Assembly (NCBI RefSeq): GCF_031127835.1
Contig: NZ_JARXHX010000001.1
Span: forward strand, 806,001 to 870,000
Source: Pelagicoccus sp. SDUM812002
GTDB taxonomy: Bacteria; Verrucomicrobiota; Verrucomicrobiia; Opitutales; Opitutaceae
DNA: 64,000 nucleotides
Reading direction: 5' to 3'
Shown here: positions 1 through 7,858 of the stretch, one piece after another
Position numbering within the stretch: position 1 is the stretch's first letter
Layout of the letters: each line of letters opens with the position of its first letter
Notes under the pieces: generated by a model
Seen by the model: only the letters and a program-made list of their open reading frames with translations
What the model was told of the DNA's origin: nothing
The model's database searches: none
Translations under genes and position numbers: made by a program

Positions 1-265
1 CTACACCGTGGAAGATGTTAGATCCGTAGGAAACCCACTCGTTACACACACGCCACTGCCCGGCCACCTAACAGCAGAAGGGAGCGTAAAGCGAAAATAG
101 CCCCGTCCAGCGCCCTCAGGCTTGGAACTGGAAAAGGCAATGTTCTCAACCTTCCCACACGCATCCAACAAAATACGTCAAACCAGCGGACGCTACGAAG
201 AGGCGCAGCCGCTAAAGATCGATAGGTAGCGTTAGCTGAAGCGAAGAGGTCTAGAAGTCAGACTT
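1..265. other. Left-edge stretch without a supported gene
   Basis: One + frame is open from the window edge (base 2) to a TAG at 98-100, about 32 codons. It could be the tail of a gene lying outside the window, but it is too short to judge. Beyond that I see no coding pattern, no tRNA-like fold and no clear hairpin before the operator at 268-289. Confidence 0.4.
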
Positions 266-267
266 TT

Positions 268-289
268 GAATATTCATTTATCAGAATAT
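268..289. promoter_or_regulatory. Putative ArsR operator upstream of arsC1
   Basis: GAATATTC (268-275), eight bases, then GAATAT (284-289). The same arrangement, with the same 8-base spacer, occurs at 5332-5353 directly in front of arsR. ArsR-family repressors bind AT-rich imperfect palindromes of this kind. The match therefore suggests that the arsR product controls this + strand operon as well as its own gene. Confidence 0.7.
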
Positions 290-378
290 GCCATTGACTG
301 ACTGTGTTTTTAGGTGTGGATTGCTGTATCGGGGAGCGAGCCTGCTTCGGGTGCGTTCCTTCCAACTAACACACACAC

Positions 379-816
379 ATGTCCAAGAAAAAGATTCTTA
401 TCCTTTGCACTGGCAATTCCTGTCGCAGCCACATGGCTGAAGGCATCCTTCGCAATGCTCTCGGCGATGCGCATGACGTTTTCTCCGCAGGAGCGAAACC
501 TTCCGGCTATGTCCACCCGCAAGCTATCGAAGTCATGGCCGAAATCGGCATCGACGTCTCCGGCCACGAGTCGAAGCACCTCGACCGCTTTCTTGATGCA
601 GGTATCGACACCGTCATCACCGTCTGCGGCAACGCCAATGATGCTTGCCCCATTTTCCCGGGCAACGTGAATCGCTACCACTGGGGCTTCGAAGATCCTC
701 CACACGCCCAGCGCGACGGCGAGGAGCTGATCGACGCCTTCCGGCGGATTCGCGACGAGATCAAGCTCGTCTTCGAAGCCTACGCAGCCGGACTCACCGA
801 GCCCGCGAAAAAGTAA
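379..816 (+). CDS. arsC: Arsenate reductase, thioredoxin-coupled (LMW-PTP fold)
   Basis: Cytoplasmic enzyme that reduces arsenate to arsenite so that it can be exported. The 145-residue protein begins with the P-loop CTGNSCRS, giving the CX5R catalytic signature at C10-R16. Two further cysteines, C83 and C90 (motif VCGNANDAC), sit where the pI258-type ArsC has its redox relay, so the thioredoxin-coupled mechanism is expected. The trxB gene in the same unit fits that. It is the first gene of the + strand ars operon and follows an ArsR-like operator by about 90 bp. The ATG at 379 gives an N-terminus that starts right at the first beta strand, as is usual. A second gene of the same family lies at 4410-4919. 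Confidence 0.95.
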   Translation: MSKKKILILCTGNSCRSHMAEGILRNALGDAHDVFSAGAKPSGYVHPQAIEVMAEIGIDVSGHESKHLDRFLDAGIDTVITVCGNANDACPIFPGNVNRYHWGFEDPPHAQRDGEELIDAFRRIRDEIKLVFEAYAAGLTEPAKK

Positions 817-824
817 GTACCAAC

Positions 825-832
825 AAAGGAGA
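825..832 (+). promoter_or_regulatory. Strong ribosome binding site for the small Cys-rich gene
   Basis: AAAGGAGA ends 8 bases before the ATG at 841. It is among the best Shine-Dalgarno sequences in the window, where many genes lack one. It is the main support for translation of the 58-residue ORF. Confidence 0.75.
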
Positions 833-840
833 CAAGCATC

Positions 841-1017
841 ATGAGCGAAAACAAAACGACCTCGCAACCGCCTAAGGCCGAACAACCAGCCCCCGAGAAG
901 AAAGGCTTCTTCACCCGCATCGTGAACAAGCTCGACGGGGCCATGAAGGAGAAGGCGGACCAAAAGTCCCAGCAAGGCTGCTGCGATAGCGACGGCAAGG
1001 GCGGAAGGTGCTGCTAA
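841..1017 (+). CDS. Small Cys-rich protein of the ars operon (58 aa)
   Basis: I do not recognise a named family. The first 20 residues are rich in Pro, Lys, Glu and Gln and look disordered. A short amphipathic stretch follows ([17 protein letters not shown]), and the tail carries two vicinal cysteine pairs, CC at residues 47-48 and CC at 57-58, the last two residues. Vicinal Cys pairs bind trivalent arsenic or soft metals, so an arsenite-binding chaperone or sponge that hands As(III) to a transporter is plausible; this is inference. The gene starts 24 bp after arsC, has a strong ribosome binding site, and overlaps the GTG start of the ArsP-like permease by 10 bp, so the two are probably translationally coupled. 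Confidence 0.75.
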   Translation: MSENKTTSQPPKAEQPAPEKKGFFTRIVNKLDGAMKEKADQKSQQGCCDSDGKGGRCC

Positions 1018-1961
1018 AAAGCATAGACACACTCGTCTACCAGTGGATCGGCCTCGACCCCGAGTCCCGCTTCGGCGCGGCCGTCCACTTTTTCCTCTAC
1101 GACACGGTCAAGATCTTCCTGCTGCTCGCGGTGATGATCTTCACCATCGGCATCCTGCGCACCTGGCTTCCCGAGCGAAAGCTCAAGCTCTGGATGGGCA
1201 AAGGCGGCGTTTGGGCAAACGTCGTCGCCGCGCTCTTCGGAGCTATAACCCCCTTTTGTTCCTGCTCCTCTATCCCGATCTTCATCAGCCTGCTCAAGGC
1301 GGGCGTGCCGCTCGGAGTCACCTTTTCCTTCCTCGTCACCTCGCCAATCATCAACGAGTATCTAGTGATCCTCATGGCGAGCGAGTTCGGCATTCCCGTA
1401 ACCGTCGCCTACGTAACCAGCGGACTGCTCATTGGCGTATTCGCCGGCGTGATACTCGGTCGCCTCAAACTCGAACGTCATCTCGAAACCGACATCATCG
1501 AGTCCGCCCATGATACCGACGACGAGATTGAATACACCTTCGCCAAGCGCCTGAAGTTCGGCGTCGACGAAGCGGTCAGCGTCATTCGCAGCATCTGGAT
1601 CTGGGTGCTCGTCGGCGTGGCCATCGGAGCCTTCATCCACAACTACGTTCCGCAGGACACGATTCACAGCCTGATGGATGCGACCGGCATTTTCTCCGTA
1701 CCCATCGCGACCGTGCTCGGCGTTCCGATGTTCGGCAGCAGCGCCGCCATCGTGCCCGTCGCGGTCGTGCTCTTCGAGAAAGGCATTCCGCTCGGGACGG
1801 CGCTCGCCTTCATGATGGCGATGGCAGCCCTCAGCCTGCCGGAGGCGATCATGCTCCGCCGCACCATGCGTCTCCCGCTTATCGCCGTCTTCTTCGGAAT
1901 CACCACTCTCGCCATCATCGCGACCGGCTACCTGCTGAACGCCTTGAGCCAATACCTGTAA
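1008..1961 (+). CDS. arsP: ArsP-like permease (UPF0718/DUF318 family)
   Basis: Inner-membrane permease of 317 residues with about eight hydrophobic segments in two halves. The family signature [10 protein letters not shown] lies at residues 83-92, with C84 and C86. The repeat-like partner [15 protein letters not shown] is in the second half. Members of this family export organoarsenicals (ArsP) or other soft metal species; which substrate is used here cannot be read from sequence. A soluble acidic loop lies near residues 165-180 between the halves. Translation starts at GTG 1008, inside the end of the upstream Cys-rich ORF, and an ATG-initiated product would lose the first helix. It sits between arsC and acr3, which supports an arsenic role. 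Confidence 0.88.
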   Translation: MLLKSIDTLVYQWIGLDPESRFGAAVHFFLYDTVKIFLLLAVMIFTIGILRTWLPERKLKLWMGKGGVWANVVAALFGAITPFCSCSSIPIFISLLKAGVPLGVTFSFLVTSPIINEYLVILMASEFGIPVTVAYVTSGLLIGVFAGVILGRLKLERHLETDIIESAHDTDDEIEYTFAKRLKFGVDEAVSVIRSIWIWVLVGVAIGAFIHNYVPQDTIHSLMDATGIFSVPIATVLGVPMFGSSAAIVPVAVVLFEKGIPLGTALAFMMAMAALSLPEAIMLRRTMRLPLIAVFFGITTLAIIATGYLLNALSQYL

Positions 1962-1981
1962 ACTCCCAACCGCCAACGGAC

Positions 1982-2074
1982 ATGAAACACAACTGGCCAA
2001 TGAAAATCACACCCACCGAACTTACGGTTCTGATACTAGTGGTCCCCTTGATCGTCGTCGCGTCCGTATTGTAA
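1982..2074 (+). CDS. Possible 30-residue single-span membrane peptide
   Basis: An ATG at 1982 opens 30 codons to TAA at 2072. The product has a polar N-terminus (MKHNWPMK) and one hydrophobic segment of about 17 residues rich in Leu, Val and Ile. It fits exactly between arsP (20 bp upstream) and acr3 (28 bp downstream). There is no strong ribosome binding site and I know no homologue. It could be a small regulatory membrane peptide or a chance ORF. Confidence 0.3.
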   Translation: MKHNWPMKITPTELTVLILVVPLIVVASVL

Positions 2075-2102
2075 TTCTGATTATAATTTCCTAGCAATTA
2101 AA

Positions 2103-3176
2103 ATGAAGCCAGCCAGCCAAACAGTACCCGGAGCCTGCTCTCCAACCCGCAAGAAACTCGGTTTTCTAGACCGCTTCCTAACGCTTTGGATCTTCCTCGC
2201 CATCGCCGCCGGAGTCGCCCTCGGAGCGACTTGGGACGGAGCCACCAGCTTCCTGGATCAATTCCAAGTCGGCACCACCAACATCCCAATCGCAATCGGA
2301 CTCGTGCTCATGATGTATCCGCCCCTCGCCAAAGTTCGCTACGAGGAAATGCCGCGGGTCTTCCGCAACGTGAAGGTACTGGGCCTCTCGCTTATCCAAA
2401 ACTGGGTAATCGGTCCAGTGCTCATGTTCGGCTTGGCAATCGCCTTCCTGAGCGGACACCCAGAGTACATGACTGGCGTGATCCTCATTGGCCTCGCCCG
2501 ATGTATCGCGATGGTCATCGTCTGGAACGAACTCGCCGAAGGCGATAACGAATACGCCGCCGGACTCGTCGCCTTCAATAGCGTCTTCCAGATCATCTTT
2601 TTCAGCGTTTACGCATGGGTATTCATAACTTGGCTACCCGATATATTGGGCTTCGAAGGAAGCGTAGTTGCGATCACCATGAGCGATGTCGCAAAAAGCG
2701 TGTTCATCTACTTGGGCATCCCATTCCTCGGCGGCATGCTGACCCGCTTCATCGGCGTGAAGCTCAAAGGTCGCGACTGGTATGAAACCGTGTTCATCCC
2801 GAAGATCAGCCCCATCACCTTGATCGCCTTGCTCTTCACCATCGTGCTCATGTTCACCTTCAAGGGAGACACCATTCTCGAGCTTCCGTTCGACGTGCTC
2901 CGCATCGCGGTCCCGTTGACCATCTACTTCCTCATCATGTTCGTAGTCAGCTTCCTCATGGGGAAGATGGTCGGCGCCGACTATCGCCAAAGCGTAACGC
3001 TCAGTTTTACGGCCGCGAGCAACAACTTCGAGCTCGCCATCGCGGTCGCCGTCGCGGTCTTCGGCATCGGATCCGGCGTCGCCTTCGCCGCAGTGATCGG
3101 TCCGCTAGTCGAAGTCCCCGTAATGATTGCTCTAGTCAATGTCGCCTTCTGGTTCCGCAAGAAACTCTTCCCCTAA
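2103..3176 (+). CDS. acr3: Arsenite efflux transporter Acr3
   Basis: Membrane carrier of the BART superfamily that expels arsenite using the proton gradient. The protein has 357 residues and ten predicted transmembrane segments, the normal Acr3 size. The essential Cys of transmembrane helix 4 is present as C134 in [19 protein letters not shown], and a conserved Glu lies in the late motif [11 protein letters not shown]. The first 20 residues are a polar extension. The reading frame ends with TAA at 3174-3176, and trxB continues in exactly the same frame (see that entry). It works with the two arsenate reductases that supply arsenite. Confidence 0.95.
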   Translation: MKPASQTVPGACSPTRKKLGFLDRFLTLWIFLAIAAGVALGATWDGATSFLDQFQVGTTNIPIAIGLVLMMYPPLAKVRYEEMPRVFRNVKVLGLSLIQNWVIGPVLMFGLAIAFLSGHPEYMTGVILIGLARCIAMVIVWNELAEGDNEYAAGLVAFNSVFQIIFFSVYAWVFITWLPDILGFEGSVVAITMSDVAKSVFIYLGIPFLGGMLTRFIGVKLKGRDWYETVFIPKISPITLIALLFTIVLMFTFKGDTILELPFDVLRIAVPLTIYFLIMFVVSFLMGKMVGADYRQSVTLSFTAASNNFELAIAVAVAVFGIGSGVAFAAVIGPLVEVPVMIALVNVAFWFRKKLFP

Positions 3177-4148
3177 GTAAAACCTATCAATTCCTCTCAA
3201 ACGGAAAACGTCATCATCATTGGATCTGGCTGCGCCGGTTGGACTGCCGCGGTCTATACCGCCAGAGCAGGCCTCGAACCGCTTATGCTCACTGGTCAGC
3301 AGCCCGGCGGCTTGCTCACGACCACCACCGTCGTGGAAAACTTTCCCGGATTCTCCGAAGGAATCGACGGCTTTGAGCTGATGCAGGAAATGCAAAAGCA
3401 AGCCAAACGTTTCGGCACGCGTATCCAATTGGCTGCGACAGTTGAAAGCGTCGACCTATCGCAACGTCCTTTCAAAGTTAAGACCGGCAACAAGACGCTC
3501 GAAGCAAAATCCATAATCGTCGCAACCGGAGCGGGCCACCGCCACCTCGGCGTTCCCGGCGAAAAGGAACTAGAGAACCGCGGCGTCACCTACTGCGCGA
3601 CTTGTGATGGGGCCTTGCCGATCTTCCGAAACAAGCCCCTCGTAGTCGTCGGCGGTGGAGACACCGCTTGCGAAGAGGCGATGTACCTTTCCCGATTTGG
3701 TTCCAAGGTCTATATCGTACACCGACGCGATACCCTCCGAGCTTCGCCCATCATGGCGGAAAGAGCCCTCGGAAACGAAAAGATCGAGCCTATCTGGAAC
3801 AACGAGATCGATGAAATCCTTGGCGATGAGGAAGTCCTCGGCGTGCGCCTACGGGACAAGGTCACTGGCGAAACAAGCGTCCTGGATTGCCACGGCGTCT
3901 TCATCGCCATCGGCCACGTGCCCAACACCAAGCTTTTCGAAGGGCAGCTCGATATGAACGATGCTGGCTACCTCAATCTTGTCCCTGAAACCGGAGCCAC
4001 CAACGTCGAAGGCGTATTCGCCGCAGGCGATTGCTCAGACTCCGTTTATCGCCAAGCCATCACCGCCGCAGGCATGGGCTGCCGCGCCGCGATCGACTGC
4101 GAACGCTGGCTCGCCGCTCAATCACAACCATCAACGATAGGAGTGTAA
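3177..4148 (+). CDS. trxB: Thioredoxin reductase with no conventional start codon
   Basis: FAD/NADPH enzyme that re-reduces thioredoxin and so supports the thioredoxin-dependent ArsC. The redox motif CATC, the NADPH-binding VVVGGGDTACEEA and the C-terminal FAD motif GVFAAGDCSD are all intact. The N-terminal FAD motif IIIGSGCAGWTAA begins near 3213, yet the first ATG in this frame is at 3285, after that motif, and no GTG or TTG lies between the acr3 stop and 3285. The coordinates given cover the whole open frame of 323 codons, close to the usual 310-320 residues. Initiation must use a rare codon such as ATC 3186, ACG 3201 or ATT 3219, or occur by read-through of the in-frame acr3 TAA, or a sequence error hides the start. 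Confidence 0.85.
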   Translation, partial: VKPINSSQTENVIIIGSGCAGWTAAVYTARAGLEPLMLTGQQPGGLLTTTTVVENFPGFSEGIDGFELMQEMQKQAKRFGTRIQLAATVESVDLSQRPFKVKTGNKTLEAKSIIVATGAGHRHLGVPGEKELENRGVTYCATCDGALPIFRNKPLVVVGGGDTACEEAMYLSRFGSKVYIVHRRDTLRASPIMAERALGNEKIEPIWNNEIDEILGDEEVLGVRLRDKVTGETSVLDCHGVFIAIGHVPNTKLFEGQLDMNDAGYLNLVPETGATNVEGVFAAGDCSDSVYRQAITAAGMGCRAAIDCERWLAAQSQPSTIGV

Positions 4149-4149
4149 C

Positions 4150-4403
4150 ATGAAATCTAATACAAATTCCTATTGCTACGGAAACCTTTTCCCAGATCTC
4201 CTTGTGAGCCGAGTCGGCACGCTAGAAGGACACGCTCTCCGCTGGAAGTCGGTAAAACAATCGCCTTCGAGCCACCCACGCTAGCCGTTGACGTGAAGGA
4301 CGAGTAGTGGGAAGCCTGCACCCACTGCTAACGCTTCGAGGACTGCTACAAGCTCAGCCTCGGCAAGCTCGAACTGCAAAAGGCTCTCCTTGCCAGAAAC
4401 TAG
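4150..4403 (+). pseudogene. Decayed small CxxC protein gene
   Basis: The ATG at 4150, one base after the trxB stop, opens a frame whose product contains YCYGNLFPDLL. The reading then continues in another frame from about 4251 to TAG 4401, giving a GKTIAFEP stretch, then WEACTHC, then RFEDCYKLSLGKLELQKALL. That second part is broken by TAG at 4305-4307 and TAA at 4329-4331. The pieces together resemble a family I remember of about 75-residue proteins with a YGNLxPDL start and a CxxC...CYxLSxxKL end. One frameshift and two nonsense codons make it a relic. Its place at the end of the ars operon suggests an accessory gene that was lost. Confidence 0.7.
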
Positions 4404-4409
4404 ATCCAG

Positions 4410-4919
4410 CTACTCGGCTGGCTCGAACGTCTCCTGCTCGCCGATCCGCTTCACGTCCTCTTCGAACTTGAGGCGGTAATTCTGCCATAGTTTCTCGAAA
4501 GGCAATGCGGTCAGCAGGTCGATGCGGCGAGAGATCTGAATCGCAACGTCCTTGAAAAAACGATACGTCTCCTCATCCGAGCCGACAAAGGCGGCGGGAT
4601 CAGGCGAACCCCAGTGAGCAACGATCGGCTGCCCCGGCCAAACGGGACAGCTCTCGCGGGCGTTGTCGCAAACCGTGATCACGATGTCCAAACGCTCGCC
4701 CTTGAACTCGTCCCACGACTTGCTGCGAGCCTCCGACACATCCATATGAAATTGCTCCTTCAGCACCTTCAGGGCCATTGGATGCGGCTGATCCTTCGGA
4801 GTCGCTCCAGCACTAAAGGAAGCGAAGCGGATCGGGTCTCGCTTGCGCAGGATGTATTCAGCCAGAATGCTGCGGGCACTGTTTCCCGTGCAGAGGAAGA
4901 GGATCTTCAGTTTGTCCAT
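4410..4919 (-). CDS. arsC: Second arsenate reductase (LMW-PTP fold)
   Basis: 169 residues with the P-loop CTGNSARS (C10-R16) and the cysteines C84 and C91 in VCDNARESC, the same relay spacing as in the first ArsC. It differs in having Ala at P-loop position 15 where the first copy has Cys, and in a C-terminal extension of about 30 residues (FEKLWQNYRLKFEEDVKR). The order arsR-arsC with a 37 bp gap shows that it is cotranscribed with the repressor gene. It converges on the end of the trxB unit. The two copies are clearly diverged paralogues, not a recent duplication. Confidence 0.93.
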   Translation of the reverse strand: MDKLKILFLCTGNSARSILAEYILRKRDPIRFASFSAGATPKDQPHPMALKVLKEQFHMDVSEARSKSWDEFKGERLDIVITVCDNARESCPVWPGQPIVAHWGSPDPAAFVGSDEETYRFFKDVAIQISRRIDLLTALPFEKLWQNYRLKFEEDVKRIGEQETFEPAE

Positions 4920-4956
4920 ATCGAGTTGCGGAGATTTGAAGTTAGACAGGCAATTT

Positions 4957-5325
4957 TCAATCGATCTTCGACTCGCAGCACTGCTCGGCAGCCACGCAAG
5001 CGACGGAGGTGTCGATCTTGGAAAGTCGGCCGCGATCCCGCTTGAACTGGGCGTCGCTGAAAAGCAGGTCTTGCAGGCAACGAAGATTCTCCTCCAGCAA
5101 GGTATTCCGCTCCTCGGGAATCTCGTAAACCGTCCAGTTGTTGTACCGGCGCGACTGCAGTAACCCGTTCCGCTTCATGAAGGCGAGCTGCTTGCTGATC
5201 TTCGACTGGGGCAGCTGCAAAGCCTCCTGTACGTGGCAAACACAAAGCGGTCCCTCCCTCAGCAAATTCAAGATCCGCAATCGAGTTTCATCGCAAAGAC
5301 ACTTGTACACGGAAATGCAATTCAT
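4957..5325 (-). CDS. arsR: ArsR-family arsenic-responsive repressor
   Basis: 122-residue winged-helix repressor. After a short start it reads LCDETRLRILNLL, then the metal site with C28 and C30 (PLCVCHVQEAL), as in classical ArsR proteins that bind As(III) or Sb(III) on the recognition helix. SKISKQLAFMKRNGLL follows as the DNA-reading region. The C-terminal tail carries further cysteines (VACVAAEQCCESK) that could add a metal ligand. The start codon lies only 6 bp from a GAATATTC-N8-GAATAT operator and has no Shine-Dalgarno sequence, so the transcript may be leaderless and tightly autoregulated. Confidence 0.94.
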   Translation of the reverse strand: MNCISVYKCLCDETRLRILNLLREGPLCVCHVQEALQLPQSKISKQLAFMKRNGLLQSRRYNNWTVYEIPEERNTLLEENLRCLQDLLFSDAQFKRDRGRLSKIDTSVACVAAEQCCESKID

Positions 5326-5331
5326 ACGCTA

Positions 5332-5353
5332 GAATATTCAACTATTTGAATAT
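5332..5353. promoter_or_regulatory. Putative ArsR operator upstream of arsR-arsC2
   Basis: GAATATTC at 5332-5339, an 8-base spacer and GAATAT at 5348-5353, the same layout as at 268-289. It lies directly against the arsR start codon. Confidence 0.72.
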
Positions 5354-5359
5354 TTAGTC

Positions 5360-6126
5360 AATCCTGTTTTTCTCAGAGTTGCGATAGCAGACGCCTTGAT
5401 CCGACAACTGCTGAGGTTGGAAACGTAGATAGGCAGCAAACAGGAGTTTAAACCTGACTAAGCTTGGACTATTCAAACTGTAAGCCACTGAAAACCTACA
5501 ACACCAATCAGACTCAAAACCTGAAGGAGCGGCTTTATAAACTGTTGAACGAATATTGTCGGGAAATGAAATCAATTGAGGTAACGTCAGAGCAGGCCCG
5601 CAAGGCTCTGGATGTAGCCTCGTATCGACGAATAAATTCTCAGCCAGCTAAACACACCTGCCGACACCTTCCCTACTTTTAAATCATTGCTTATAAATGC
5701 TATGTTCCAATCTCGACCCACCACTTAAGTCACTCTATAAGAGTAACTTATTTAACGTCGAGGTGGTGCATTGGTGACCAAGAACGATTTTTTACTGACC
5801 TTGGATAGGGTTGATTTCGGAGGTAAACCAGAGAAGCAGTTATATGGAATTGGCCTACGTACTCCGGATAATTAGTTGATTCAAATGCTGTTTTCACCCG
5901 CCCCAAATAGCTACTTCTATCGAAAAGCTCCAATACAGTGACTGAAATTCGATACTATTTACCGGGATAAAGAATCGTTTCCGTGCACGGGCGACACCCC
6001 CATCGGACTGAATCCGTTTGCGGCTTATCGGTGCACATCTATACTCTCCGGAAATCGGATTGAAGTGTGAAGGGGATGGATCATTCTGCGCTTCTAAAAT
6101 GATCCCGACAATCCGGTTTCTGATTC
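5360..6126. other. Intergenic stretch between arsR and the lipoprotein hydrolase
   Basis: About 770 bp that appear more AT-rich than the flanks and have short, conflicting open frames only. The longest + frame (TTG at 5464 to TAA near 5680, 72 codons) has no ribosome binding site and no recognisable product. I see no RNA gene, repeat or mobile element. It may be the degraded border of the ars island. Confidence 0.5.
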
Positions 6127-7740
6127 ATGACAAAGTACCCTTCTTCGCTAAAAGCGCGTTTCCAAAAGTTCTTCCCACTACTGACGGGCGGCCTGCTCGT
6201 CGCGTTTTTAACGTCCTGCACCTACCTAAAATACACTTCCGTACACAAGAGTTACAAGCGTATCCAAAGTTCGGATCCAAGCCAGCTCAACTTGAAGCAC
6301 ATGATCGATAATCAGGGCTTCTATGTGATCGGCGACACCGCGGATCCATCCAACCGTTACAAGTCGCACGACTTGGCGGTAGCGGCGTATTCCAGCAAGT
6401 ACCAAGCGCACGAGCGCGTGGACACCATGCAGTTCGTTAGCTCGGGAACCCACTTCGGACTTAACCTTCCGGAAGGGGAGTACGATTTCCTTGCCCTCGC
6501 GGACCTGGACCGAGACGGCCTTTTCGAAGCGCACGAGACGGTGGGCCGCGTCTCCGTCTCGCTGGATGAGCAGACTGCCCCGCAAAATATTTTGAGCCAC
6601 GTTCGTCTCCAGCTCGGCGAGGCTCGGCACGTCGATTGGGTAAAGGACTTTCCTCTCTCTGCGACGCCGCCTGCCCGCCAGTCCGTGTTTTATCCTGGCA
6701 ACGCCATCCGCATTCTGGACGACCCGATCTTCGATCCTGGTATGGCGACTTTGGGCATGTACGATCCGGCGGCCTTCCTAGAATCGGCTCCCACACTCTT
6801 CTATACGCTTGAGGAGGATTTATCGTATAAGATTCCCGTTATATTCGTTCACGGCATTGGCGGTACGCCTCGTTCTTTTGAACCGCTGCTAGCTCTCCTC
6901 GACCGTACTCGCTACCGCCCTTGGTTCTTTTATTATCCTTCCGGAGGCGATCTCAATCAGCAGGCGGATATGTTCTACCGCATCTTTTTGTCCGGCAAGC
7001 TCGTGCAAACCACACAGCAGCCGTTTATCGTTGTCGCCCACAGCATGGGCGGAATCGTCGTTCGCGAAGCTTTGAACCTTTATCAAGGCGACGATCAGGA
7101 AAACCAGGTTGATCTCTTCGTAACCATCGCAAGCCCATTCAATGGCCATGCCGCCAGTGCCATCGGAGAAAAGCGCGGCTTCATCGTGCTGCCCGCCTGG
7201 CGAGATCTTAATCCACAAAACGAATACATCGCTCAACTCTTCCGCTTGCCTTTACCCGAGCAGACACGACACCAGCTTATCTACGCGTATCGTAACGACG
7301 GCCTTCTCAATCTCGGTGAAAACAGTGACGGCGTCGTCAGCGTCTCGAGCCAGCTCCGCGTCGAAGCACAACAGGAATCCTGCGAGCAAATCGGTATCAA
7401 TAATACCCATACGGGGGTGCTGAGCGATCCCATTCTCCTGGAGTTCTTTCGCCGCCAGCTCTCAACCGTCGCTAACGTTTTCCCAGAAGACCACCTTGCG
7501 GTGCTGGATAAGGGAGGATTTTCCGTTCCCGACGAGGAGCGCTACGACCCGATTTCGCGCTACTCCATTGAAGCTTACGGACACTATATGCTCGCCATAT
7601 CCCGTGGCCAGCTCGAACCAATCCACCCGGAGCAAACTCATTTCATCCAAGTCTGCAACGGCGAAACCTCACCTAAGACACCCATCGAAAAGGCGTGGCT
7701 GAAATTCATAAAAGCCCACCCAGAGATTCTTGTGCAGTAA
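6127..7740 (+). CDS. Alpha/beta-hydrolase lipoprotein (lipase/acyltransferase-like)
   Basis: 537 residues. A Lys/Arg-rich start and hydrophobic segment end in a lipobox (LTSC, C31), so it should be a lipid-anchored envelope protein. Residues 60-230 are a family-unspecific N-terminal domain. A PGAP1/lipase-type hydrolase domain follows, with an oxyanion motif VHGIGG near 241 and the nucleophile elbow AHSMGG with S306. Likely acid and base are D401 (NSDGVVSVSS) and H428 (NNTHTGVL). Substrate unknown; an ester of lipid or a surface polymer is likely. It has no operon partner: the ars region is upstream and the nnrS promoter downstream. There is no clear Shine-Dalgarno sequence, but the ATG gives a proper signal peptide. 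Confidence 0.85.
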   Translation: MTKYPSSLKARFQKFFPLLTGGLLVAFLTSCTYLKYTSVHKSYKRIQSSDPSQLNLKHMIDNQGFYVIGDTADPSNRYKSHDLAVAAYSSKYQAHERVDTMQFVSSGTHFGLNLPEGEYDFLALADLDRDGLFEAHETVGRVSVSLDEQTAPQNILSHVRLQLGEARHVDWVKDFPLSATPPARQSVFYPGNAIRILDDPIFDPGMATLGMYDPAAFLESAPTLFYTLEEDLSYKIPVIFVHGIGGTPRSFEPLLALLDRTRYRPWFFYYPSGGDLNQQADMFYRIFLSGKLVQTTQQPFIVVAHSMGGIVVREALNLYQGDDQENQVDLFVTIASPFNGHAASAIGEKRGFIVLPAWRDLNPQNEYIAQLFRLPLPEQTRHQLIYAYRNDGLLNLGENSDGVVSVSSQLRVEAQQESCEQIGINNTHTGVLSDPILLEFFRRQLSTVANVFPEDHLAVLDKGGFSVPDEERYDPISRYSIEAYGHYMLAISRGQLEPIHPEQTHFIQVCNGETSPKTPIEKAWLKFIKAHPEILVQ

Positions 7741-7813
7741 GGTTCCTTTGCGGCTATTGCTATTGGCATGTCTCTTTGGACGTTCCTCCAATACATCTTT
7801 TTTCTTTCAATTT

Positions 7814-7827
7814 GGATAAACTTGTCC
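7814..7827. promoter_or_regulatory. GGAT-N6-(A/G)TCC palindrome, putative NsrR-type operator
   Basis: GGAT-aaactt-GTCC, 31 bp before the nnrS start. The same 4-6-4 element precedes nsrR, ric and norZ in this window. Confidence 0.6.
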
Positions 7828-7858
7828 ATTTTAAAGGGCCACAGGAGGACAACGTTTG

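Noticed and set aside
310-1032. 240-codon - strand frame over arsC
   Set aside because: Antisense shadow of arsC and the Cys-rich gene, both with strong evidence on the + strand.
5464-5682. 72-codon + frame starting with TTG between arsR and the lipoprotein gene
   Set aside because: No ribosome binding site, no recognisable motif and AT-rich codon use unlike the neighbours; treated as non-coding.
6127-7740. Hydrolase lipoprotein as part of the NO operon
   Set aside because: A separate promoter region with its own operator and ribosome binding site lies between it and nnrS.
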